A stretch of 47,758 nt of DNA from Alphaproteobacteria bacterium. Its GTDB lineage: Bacteria; Pseudomonadota; Alphaproteobacteria; Rhodospirillales; Magnetospirillaceae. Position numbers and translations under genes: made by a program. Under the pieces are notes generated by a model, which was not told the origin of the DNA, searched no databases, and worked only from the letters and a program-made list of their open reading frames with translations. The stretch is taken from NCBI GenBank assembly GCA_021325215.1, contig JAJPHO010000172.1:1-47758 (forward strand), written 5' to 3'. Below are positions 22,463-29,136 of the stretch, one piece after another. Numbering within the stretch: position 1 is the stretch's first letter; every line of letters starts with the position of its first letter.

Positions 22463-23925
22463 TGCGCAACCAGCGGGAAGTGATCGATTTTCTCGCCGGT
22501 CAGACGTCCGAGCGGATTCAGACGCATATCTCGCTGGTCTTTCTCGGCGACGGCATCGTCTACAAGCTGAAGCGCGCCGTTTCCCTGCCCTATGTCGATT
22601 TCTCCACCCTCGACTCGCGCCGCGCCGCCTGCGAGGCCGAGCTGGCGCTGAACCGCCGCACCGCGCCGATGCTCTATCGCCGCGTCGCCGCTATCACCCG
22701 TGCCGCCGATGGCGGCCTGGAATGGAACGGGCCGGGCGAGGTTCAGGATTGGGTGGTCGAGATGAACCGGTTCGACCAGGACCAGCAGCTCGACCGCGCG
22801 GCGCTCGACAAGAATGTGATCCAGGATCTGGCCGACGCGGTGGTGGCGATGCATGCCGGCGCCGAAATCACCCGCGACCGCGGCGGCCATGCCGGGCTGG
22901 CCGATGTGGTGAAGGGAAACCGCGAGAGCTTCCTGCGCGCCGAACGGGGCATCTTCGACATGACCGCGGTCGATTTGCTGACACGCAGGTCTCTGGAGGC
23001 GCTCGACCGGCATCACGATCTGCTGGAGCGGCGGCGCCTGTCGGGCAAGGTGCGGCGCTGCCATGGCGATCTGCATCCCGGGAACATCTGCCTGATCGAC
23101 GGCAAGCCGGTGCTGTTCGACGCCATCGAATTCAACGATTCCATCGCCTGCATCGACGTGGCCTACGACCTGGCCTTCCTGGTGATGGATCTGCATCGCC
23201 GCAATATGGGCGAGTTCGCCGCCCTGCTGCTGACGCGCTGGCTGGCGGCCACCGGCGATTTCGCGTCGCTGCCGCTGATGCCGGTCATGCTGTCGATGCG
23301 CGCCGCCATCCGCTCGCACATCGCCGGCGTGCTGGGCAAGGCGGAGGAGGCGAGAGCCTATTTCGTCCGCGCCGAGGCCTATCTTGATCCAGCGCCGCCG
23401 CGGCTGGTGGCGGTGGGCGGGCTGTCAGGCACCGGCAAGTCGCATCTGTCGCGCAAGCTGGCGCCGCTGATCGGTGCGGCGCCGGGGGCGGTGGTGTTAC
23501 GAACGGACGTGATCCGCAAGCATCTGATGGGTGTGCCGCCCGAGACCCGTCTGCCGCCGGAAGCCTATGCCGATGCGGTGACCGAGCAGGTTTATGGCAT
23601 GCTTTACGATCAGGCGGAACAGGTGCTGCGCTCGGGTTTCGCCGCGATCATCGATGCGGTGTCGGCGCTGCCGGCGCAGCGCCTCGCCTTGGCCGCACTG
23701 GCGGAGCGGGTTGGCGTTCCCTTCGATGGCCTGTGGCTGCAAGCCGGAGCCGACGATCTGCGGCGGCGCATCGCCGAACGGCGAAACAACGCGTCCGACG
23801 CCACTGTCGCCGTGCTGGACCGCCAGCTCGATTACGACCTCGGGCCGATGGACTGGACGGTGATCGACAGTTCCGGCGACAAGGAGCGCACGCTCGAATT
23901 GGCACGGGGAATTCTGCATGTCTGA
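22462..23925 (+). CDS. Fused APH-like kinase and P-loop kinase domain protein
   Basis: 487 residues in two halves. Residues 1-300 are aminoglycoside-phosphotransferase-like: LVFLGDGIVYKLKRAV (lysine of the nucleotide site), then CHGDLHPGNICLID with the catalytic Asp203, and VLFDAIEFND. Residues 315-487 are a P-loop kinase of the AAA_33/shikimate-kinase type: GGLSGTGKSHLSRKL (Walker A 319-327) and VLRTDVIRKHLMG. The fusion is widespread in proteobacteria with no assigned substrate; it is not evidence of antibiotic resistance. It is coupled to fieF (1-nt overlap) and to the SDR gene (8-nt overlap). Confidence 0.88.
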   Translation: MRNQREVIDFLAGQTSERIQTHISLVFLGDGIVYKLKRAVSLPYVDFSTLDSRRAACEAELALNRRTAPMLYRRVAAITRAADGGLEWNGPGEVQDWVVEMNRFDQDQQLDRAALDKNVIQDLADAVVAMHAGAEITRDRGGHAGLADVVKGNRESFLRAERGIFDMTAVDLLTRRSLEALDRHHDLLERRRLSGKVRRCHGDLHPGNICLIDGKPVLFDAIEFNDSIACIDVAYDLAFLVMDLHRRNMGEFAALLLTRWLAATGDFASLPLMPVMLSMRAAIRSHIAGVLGKAEEARAYFVRAEAYLDPAPPRLVAVGGLSGTGKSHLSRKLAPLIGAAPGAVVLRTDVIRKHLMGVPPETRLPPEAYADAVTEQVYGMLYDQAEQVLRSGFAAIIDAVSALPAQRLALAALAERVGVPFDGLWLQAGADDLRRRIAERRNNASDATVAVLDRQLDYDLGPMDWTVIDSSGDKERTLELARGILHV

Positions 23926-24652
23926 TCAAAAAATCGTCCTGCTGACCGGCGCCAGCCAGGGAATCGGCCATGCGGTGGCGTCGCGTTTCATGCAGGAAGG
24001 CTGGCAGGTGCTGTCCTGCGCCCGCCAGGAAATGCCGGAGGAATGCCGCCGCAACCCCAATTGGGCCAAGCATATTCCGACCGATCTGGCCGATTCCGAC
24101 AGTCTCGACCGCTTCGTCGCCGCCGGCCAGGAATGGCTGGCCGGGCGCCCGTTGCATGCGCTGATCAACAATGCCGGCGTCAGTCCCAAGACCCCCTTCA
24201 AGGAACGGCTCGGCGTGCTGAACGGCGCCATCGAGGATTGGCGCGACGTATTCGAGCTGAATTTTTTCGCGCCGCTGAAATTGGCGCGCGGGTTCGCCGC
24301 CGCCCTGCATCAGGGACGCGGCGCCATCGTCAACGTCACCTCGATCGCCGGGCATCGTGTGCATCCCTTCGCCGGGTCGGCCTATTCGACTTCGAAGGCG
24401 GCCCTGTCCGGCCTGACCCGCGAGATGGCCTCGGAATTCGCGCAATTGGGGGTGCGGGTCAATGCGGTGGCGCCGGGCGAGATCGCCACGCCGATGATCT
24501 CGGCCGATTACGAGACGCTGATCCCGCGCATTCCGCTCGGCCATATGGGCACGGTCGACGACGTCGCCGGCGTGGTCTACCAGCTCTGTTCGGACGATTT
24601 CGCCTATGTCACCGGTGTTGAGCTGTTCGTCACCGGCGGTCAGCATTTGTAG
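23918..24652 (+). CDS. Short-chain dehydrogenase/reductase
   Basis: 244 residues, classical SDR. TGASQGIGHAVASRF is the dinucleotide-binding Gly motif, NNAG follows at about residue 80, the catalytic Ser is in VNVTSIAG, and Tyr/Lys are in YSTSKAALSG. The N-terminal pattern and an Arg after the second strand (SCARQ) hint at NADP(H) preference. Substrate unknown. It is the last gene of the pdxH-fieF-kinase-SDR run, overlapping the preceding gene by 8 nt and the opposing gene at its 3' end by 23 nt. Confidence 0.9.
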   Translation: MSDQKIVLLTGASQGIGHAVASRFMQEGWQVLSCARQEMPEECRRNPNWAKHIPTDLADSDSLDRFVAAGQEWLAGRPLHALINNAGVSPKTPFKERLGVLNGAIEDWRDVFELNFFAPLKLARGFAAALHQGRGAIVNVTSIAGHRVHPFAGSAYSTSKAALSGLTREMASEFAQLGVRVNAVAPGEIATPMISADYETLIPRIPLGHMGTVDDVAGVVYQLCSDDFAYVTGVELFVTGGQHL

Positions 24653-25391
24653 CCGAGCAGTCGTGGCGGCTTTTGATCTGGGTGAGCTGGCGGTAATTGG
24701 GGTCGTCGGCCAGATGACGGTCCAGGCTGCCGCTTTCCTTCATGTCGCGCAGGGCCGCGGTCAGCCCCGGCACCAGATCGGCATGGCGCCGATTGACGTA
24801 ATGAAACAGGGGAAAGGCGTCGAGAGGCGCTGAACTGGTGCAGAACGTGCCGAGATTTTCGCGCTCGATGGTCAGCCAGACGAACTGATTGGCCACCACG
24901 GCGTCGCAGCGGCCCGCTTTCAGCATCTTGAGCGCGGCATCGGTGCCACGGGCCATTTCCCGCGGGAATCCGCGGGTGCGTTCCTCGATCAGCTTCTCGC
25001 CCAGATTGACGCAGATCCGCTTGCCGCGCAGCGCGGCCCAGCCCTCGCCCTCGAGCGGCTTGCCGACCGTATAGGCGTGGTATTCCAGCATGATGACGGG
25101 TTCGGGAACGGGGATCAGATTGGGAAAGTCGCGTTCCAGTCCGGGGCCGCGCAAGGCTTCCGCATCGGTGACTCCGCTGTTCGCCATTTCGATCGAGCGC
25201 GCCGCGGGGAAGGTCTTCACCACCGCTGTGGCGCCGACCCGGCTGTAAGCGTCAGCCATCACCTGGGCAATGAAATTGGGGAGGCTGCCGCCCTCCGAGT
25301 TCGAGACGATGATCTCGGTCTCGGGCGGAGAGGCCGGCGCCGCGGCACCAAGCAATCCTGCCAGCACCGCCAGCGCAAGCCATTTCGCCAT
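24630..25391 (-). CDS. Periplasmic solute-binding-like protein (paralogue 1)
   Basis: 253 residues with a Sec signal peptide (MAKWLALAVLAGLLGAAAPA). The rest resembles family 3 extracellular solute-binding proteins, with a GSLPNFIAQVMADAYSRVG-like opening and a late VNRRHADLVPGLTAALRDMK segment. There are no permease or ATPase genes nearby, so it may be an orphan sensor-like binding protein. It is clearly related to the protein at 25727-26458 (shared CDA/CEA...W...HYVNRRH pattern). The start codon is preceded by a hairpin that contains the ribosome-binding site. Confidence 0.82.
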   Translation of the reverse strand: MAKWLALAVLAGLLGAAAPASPPETEIIVSNSEGGSLPNFIAQVMADAYSRVGATAVVKTFPAARSIEMANSGVTDAEALRGPGLERDFPNLIPVPEPVIMLEYHAYTVGKPLEGEGWAALRGKRICVNLGEKLIEERTRGFPREMARGTDAALKMLKAGRCDAVVANQFVWLTIERENLGTFCTSSAPLDAFPLFHYVNRRHADLVPGLTAALRDMKESGSLDRHLADDPNYRQLTQIKSRHDCSATNADRR

Positions 25392-25400
25392 CGAAAACCA

Positions 25401-25436
25401 CTCCGCGAGATCGTGAAACTATGTCACAGCGCGGAG
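25401..25436 (-). promoter_or_regulatory. Nested inverted repeat covering the ribosome-binding site of paralogue 1
   Basis: Outer arms CTCCGCG/CGCGGAG (25436-25430 with 25407-25401) enclose a second dyad GTGA-N7-TCAC (25427-25413). On the mRNA the downstream arm holds the GGAG ribosome-binding site and the upstream arm holds the perfect anti-sequence CTCC. It could be a translational on/off hairpin; the inner dyad could also be a protein operator resembling a CRP site with one extra spacer base. Function is inferred. Confidence 0.5.
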
Positions 25437-25482
25437 AGGCTTCCTAGACGGCCAGGGCGACCTTGTGGGGTCGCACAGCCCT

Positions 25483-25620
25483 TTACCAGTGGTGATGGTA
25501 ATCGTCGTCATGCCAATGATGGTAATGCGGGCCTTCGTCATAGACGACGCAGGCCGACAAAGTCTGCGCGACACCGATCAGAAGCAGGACAGCCAGAAAC
25601 TTCGAGATATGGTTACGCAT
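25483..25620 (-). CDS. Small His-rich lipoprotein (45 residues)
   Basis: ATG at 25620 is preceded by a perfect GGAGGAATAAG ribosome-binding site. The product starts MRNHISKFLAVLLLIGVAQT and has lipobox LSAC (Cys24). The mature 22-residue peptide contains seven His, several Tyr/Trp and four Asp, and ends in YHHHW, so after acylation it would be a very short membrane-tethered peptide with strong metal-binding potential. A stem GCGACC/GGTCGC follows the stop (25474-25457 region) without a T-run. It lies between two solute-binding paralogues on the same strand. Coding status rests on the exact combination of ribosome-binding site, signal peptide, lipobox and stop. Function unknown. Confidence 0.78.
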   Translation of the reverse strand: MRNHISKFLAVLLLIGVAQTLSACVVYDEGPHYHHWHDDDYHHHW

Positions 25621-25644
25621 CTTATTCCTCCGTCCCCTATGGAC

Positions 25645-25663
25645 GATGGTTAATAAAACCATC
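25645..25663. promoter_or_regulatory. Hairpin dyad upstream of the small lipoprotein gene
   Basis: GATGGTT-AATAA-AACCATC, a 7-bp perfect dyad with a 5-nt loop, lies 25-43 bp before the lipoprotein start and 64 bp after the stop of paralogue 2. It may be an operator or a leader structure; there is no T-run on the minus strand, so it is unlikely to be a terminator. Confidence 0.4.
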
Positions 25664-25726
25664 CGGATGGGGCGAGGTTTCGGCGGCTTTGGGGCAAAAT
25701 TGGGGTTTTCTGTAACAGACTATTTG

Positions 25727-26458
25727 CTAGGGCGCGATTGCGTTGCGGGCCTGGGACTCGCGGACCTGCGTCAGATAAGGCGCCAGCAAGGCGTCTGAAA
25801 ACCCTTCCGACTTCAGCGCACGGAACGCCTCGGCCAGGGGCTGGACGAGGTCTGAGTGGCGGCGGTTGACATAATGGTAGATCGGGAAGGATTGCAGCGG
25901 CTTTTCCATCATGCGGAAGTGACCGAGATGCTGTCTGTCGATCATCAGCCAGGCGGCGCCGTCGCTGATCGCCGCCTCGCAGCGGCCCTTGGCCAGCATG
26001 CGGAATTGCGAGGCGCCGTCATGGCTGATCTCGCGTGTCATGGTCTCGGTACGCTTCATGGTGATCAAGTCGCCGACCATCACGCATAAGCGCAAGCCGC
26101 GGAGGGACTCCCAGCCATCGACCGGCAGCTGCGCGCCGGTGGTGTAGACGTAAGCGTCGCCGCGTCCCAGCGGTTCCGGCACGGCGATCAGCTGGCCCAT
26201 GCCGCCCATGGCGTCGGGCACGCGGGCGGCTTCGGCATCGACTTCGCCGCGATTGGCCAGCTCGACTGAGCGGCCGGGAGGATAGGGATGCGCTTCGATG
26301 GCGACGCCGATCCGGCGGTAAGCCTCGGTCAGAAAGGTGACGACGCCGGCGGAATAGGGATGGGTTTCGCTATAGGCGACGACATAAGGCGGCGTCTCGG
26401 CGGCCTGGGCGCCGGCGAGCGACGCCACTCCCACGATCAATCCGAAGATGCGGCGCAT
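25727..26458 (-). CDS. Periplasmic solute-binding-like protein (paralogue 2)
   Basis: 243 residues from ATG 26458, giving a clean Sec signal (MRRIFGLIVGVASLAGAQA) cut before about residue 20. The mature part opens TPPYVVAYSETHPYSAGVVT and carries the same late motif as paralogue 1 (HYVNRRHSDLVQPLAEAF). The fold is that of family 3 solute-binding proteins; the ligand is unknown and no transporter components are adjacent. An upstream frame extension lacks support. A small hairpin precedes the ribosome-binding site, as for paralogue 1. Confidence 0.82.
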   Translation of the reverse strand: MRRIFGLIVGVASLAGAQAAETPPYVVAYSETHPYSAGVVTFLTEAYRRIGVAIEAHPYPPGRSVELANRGEVDAEAARVPDAMGGMGQLIAVPEPLGRGDAYVYTTGAQLPVDGWESLRGLRLCVMVGDLITMKRTETMTREISHDGASQFRMLAKGRCEAAISDGAAWLMIDRQHLGHFRMMEKPLQSFPIYHYVNRRHSDLVQPLAEAFRALKSEGFSDALLAPYLTQVRESQARNAIAP

Positions 26459-26467
26459 CGGTCTTTC

Positions 26468-26482
26468 CCTGGTCACGCCAGG
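26468..26482 (-). promoter_or_regulatory. Hairpin touching the ribosome-binding site of paralogue 2
   Basis: CCTGG-CGTGA-CCAGG (26482-26468) is followed directly by GAAAGACCG and the ATG. The downstream arm supplies the AGG of the AGGGA ribosome-binding site. It is a shorter counterpart of the hairpin before paralogue 1. Confidence 0.35.
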
Positions 26483-26541
26483 CACTATCGCATAGGCCCG
26501 GGCGCTTGTCTTTGCCGCCCTTTGCGGGTACATCCGGAGTC

Positions 26542-27948
26542 ATGAGCGACCCGTTCCTTCAGCGCATCGCCGAGCTGCTCGGCCCATCCGGCCTGATCGC
26601 CGACCCCGCCGGCATGGCGCCCTATCTCGAGGAGGAGCGGGGCCTGTTCCATGGCAAGGCCCGCCTGGTGGCGCGTCCCGCCTCGACCGGCGAGCTGGCC
26701 GAACTGGTGCGGATCTGCGCCCAGGAAGGTGTCGGCATCGTGCCCCAGGGCGGCAATACCGGCCTGTGCGGCGGCGGCAGCCCGAACGGCGAGGATCAGA
26801 TCGTCGTCAGCCTGTCGCGCCTCAACAAGATCCGCGCGGTCGATCCGGTCAATTTCACCATGACCGTCGAGGCCGGCGTCGTGCTGCAGACCGTGCAGAA
26901 CGTCGCGGAATCCGTCGATTGCCTGTTCCCGGTATCGCTGGGCGCCGAGGGCTCCTGCCAGATCGGCGGCAATATCTCGACCAATGCCGGCGGCACCGGC
27001 GTGCTGCGCTACGGCAATACGCGCGAACAGGTGCTGGGCCTCGAAGTGGTGCTGCCCGACGGCCGTATCTGGGACGGGCTCAAGGCGCTGCGCAAGGACA
27101 ATACCGGCTACGACCTCAAGCAGCTGTTCATCGGCGGCGAGGGCACGCTGGGCATCGTCACCGCCGCCGTGCTGAAGATCTATCCGCGCGCCCGCGACCA
27201 GCAGACGGCGTTCTGCGCCCTGAAGAACCTGCATTCCTCGCTGGCGCTGCTCGGCCGCGCCCGCAACGCCAGCGGCGACCAGGTCACCGGCTTCGAGCTG
27301 GTGCCGCGCATCGGCCTGACCATGGGCGCCGAGCTGGTGCCCGGCGTCGCCGATCCCTTCGACGACGCGCATGACTGGTACGCCCTGATCGAGCTGTCCT
27401 CGTCACGCCCCGATGCGGGGCTGCGCGGTGTGCTCGAGGGTCTGCTGGGCGACGCTTTCGAGGCAGGCGAGGTGCTCGATGCGGTGATCGCCGAATCGCT
27501 GGACCAGCGCAAGGCGCTGTGGAAGATCCGCGAAGGCATCCCCGAAGCCCAGAAGAAGGCCGGCGGCAGCATCAAGCACGACGTCTCGGTGCCGGTCGCC
27601 CAGGTTCCCTTCTTCATCGAGCGCGCCAGCCGCGCCGTCGAAAAGGCGATGAACGGGGTGCGCGTCGTGCCTTTCGGGCATCTGGGCGACGGCAATATCC
27701 ACTTCAACCTCACCCAGCCGGAAGGTGCCGACAAGCAGGCTTTCCTCGGCCGCTGGGCGGAGATGAACCGCATCGTCCACGACATCGTCGTCGAGATGCA
27801 GGGGTCGATCAGCGCCGAGCACGGCATCGGCCGCCTCAAGAAGGACGAGCTGGCGCATTACAAATCGCCGGTCGAACTGGATCTCATGCGCCGCATCAAG
27901 CAGGCCCTGGACCCGCAGGGAATCATGAACCCGGGGAATATTTTGTAG
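26542..27948 (+). CDS. FAD-linked D-2-hydroxyacid (probably D-2-hydroxyglutarate) dehydrogenase
   Basis: 468 residues from ATG 26542 (CGGAG just upstream; an in-frame ATG at 26506 is less likely). The FAD-binding half of the GlcD/DLD type has VPQGGNTGLCGGG, GGNISTNAGGTGVLRYGNTRE and GGEGTLGIVTAAVLKI. The C-terminal FAD-oxidase domain has VVPFGHLGDGNIHFN (metal/substrate His) and SISAEHGIGRLKK with MNPGNIL at the very end. This pattern fits D-2-hydroxyglutarate dehydrogenases, which clean up the serine-pathway by-product, but D-lactate dehydrogenase is possible. It is monocistronic or leads into lptF 54 bp downstream. Confidence 0.9.
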   Translation: MSDPFLQRIAELLGPSGLIADPAGMAPYLEEERGLFHGKARLVARPASTGELAELVRICAQEGVGIVPQGGNTGLCGGGSPNGEDQIVVSLSRLNKIRAVDPVNFTMTVEAGVVLQTVQNVAESVDCLFPVSLGAEGSCQIGGNISTNAGGTGVLRYGNTREQVLGLEVVLPDGRIWDGLKALRKDNTGYDLKQLFIGGEGTLGIVTAAVLKIYPRARDQQTAFCALKNLHSSLALLGRARNASGDQVTGFELVPRIGLTMGAELVPGVADPFDDAHDWYALIELSSSRPDAGLRGVLEGLLGDAFEAGEVLDAVIAESLDQRKALWKIREGIPEAQKKAGGSIKHDVSVPVAQVPFFIERASRAVEKAMNGVRVVPFGHLGDGNIHFNLTQPEGADKQAFLGRWAEMNRIVHDIVVEMQGSISAEHGIGRLKKDELAHYKSPVELDLMRRIKQALDPQGIMNPGNIL

Positions 27949-28002
27949 GGGACTGTTGGCGGGACTGTTCAACCCCTGACCCACCCGGCATAATCCGGCC
28001 CG

Positions 28003-29136
28003 ATGCTCGGAATTGATCGTTATATCCTGGGCCAGTTGGCGGTCGGCATGGTGCTCGTCACCATTGGCCTCACTGCGATTCTTTGGCTTACCCAGTCGCT
28101 GCGTTTCATCGAGCTGACGGTCAACAAGGGCGCGTCGATCGCGACCTTCATCAAGCTCACCGTGCTGGTGATGCCGAACTTCCTCACCATCATCCTGCCG
28201 GTGGCTTTGTTCACGGTGACCCTGTTCACCTACAACAAGCTGATCACCGACCGCGAGCTGGTGGTGCTGCGCGCCGCCGGCTGGAGCCATTGGGCCCTGG
28301 CCAAGCCGGCCATGATCCTGGCCGGGATCAATGTGGTGCTGGGGCTGATCCTCAATCTGTGGATCATTCCCTGGTCGAACGAGGCTTTCCACAAGCTGCA
28401 ATATCAGCTGCGCTCGACCGCCACCGGCGTGATGCTGCAGGAAGGCCAGTTCAGCCAGATCGGCAAGGGGCTGACCGTCTATGTCCGCGCCCGCGACCCG
28501 AAAGGCGAACTGCTCGGCCTGATCATCCATGATCGCCGCAATCCCGACCGCGTCATCACCATCCTGGCCGAGCGCGGCGCTCTGGTGCAGAACGAGGACG
28601 GCACGCCGTCGGTGCTGATGTTCAACGGCACGCGCGAACAGGTGACGCCGGGCTCGAATCGCTTGTCGCTGCTTTCCTTCGACACCGATTCGGTGCAATT
28701 TGCCGATGGGCCCGACAATGACGACGACCGCGTCAGGGATGCGCGCGAACGCTCGACGCACGAGTTGTTCAGCCTCTCGGAATCGGTGATCGGGCCGGTG
28801 CAGTTCCGTCAATTCCGGGTCGAAGGACATCAAAGGTTTGCCTCGCCGCTCTATCACCTCTCCTTCGCCTTCCTCGCCACGGCCTGTCTGCTGTGCGGCT
28901 GGTTCAACCGGCGCGGCCAGACCGACCGCCTGGTCATCGCGGTGGCGCTGATGGTGCTGATTCAGGCTTTGGCGCTGGGCGTTTCGAACATCGCCACCAA
29001 GCATCTGATGTGGGTGCCGCTGATGTATCTGCTGCCGGTGCTCTGCGCGGTGGTGCCGGCCTGGCTGCTGCTGATGCCGACTTTGCCCTTCTCCGGCCGC
29101 CGCAAGCCGGCTCCGCCCGGCATGGTCGCCGAATGA
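28003..29136 (+). CDS. lptF: LPS export ABC transporter permease LptF
   Basis: 377 residues with the YjgP/YjgQ fold: three membrane helices at the N-terminus (about 12-32, 52-75, 98-120), a periplasmic beta-jellyroll domain (about 135-265), and three C-terminal helices (about 280-350). LTAILWLTQSLRFIELTVNK and FTYNKLITDRELVVLRAAG (the LptB-coupling region) are typical of alphaproteobacterial LptF. Together with LptG and LptB it extracts LPS from the inner membrane. Its stop overlaps the lptD ATG by 4 nt. The usual partner gene lptG, which commonly sits between lptF and lptD, is absent here. Confidence 0.9.
   Translation: MLGIDRYILGQLAVGMVLVTIGLTAILWLTQSLRFIELTVNKGASIATFIKLTVLVMPNFLTIILPVALFTVTLFTYNKLITDRELVVLRAAGWSHWALAKPAMILAGINVVLGLILNLWIIPWSNEAFHKLQYQLRSTATGVMLQEGQFSQIGKGLTVYVRARDPKGELLGLIIHDRRNPDRVITILAERGALVQNEDGTPSVLMFNGTREQVTPGSNRLSLLSFDTDSVQFADGPDNDDDRVRDARERSTHELFSLSESVIGPVQFRQFRVEGHQRFASPLYHLSFAFLATACLLCGWFNRRGQTDRLVIAVALMVLIQALALGVSNIATKHLMWVPLMYLLPVLCAVVPAWLLLMPTLPFSGRRKPAPPGMVAE

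Noticed and set aside
22462-23361. Antibiotic-resistance gene call for the APH-like domain
   Set aside because: The HGDLHPGN motif is shared by many housekeeping kinases of this fold, and the fusion to a P-loop kinase and its neighbours argue against aminoglycoside resistance.
25413-25427. CRP/FNR-type operator before solute-binding paralogue 1
   Set aside because: The dyad GTGA-N7-TCAC has one base too many between half-sites compared with the CRP consensus; kept only as part of the hairpin observation.
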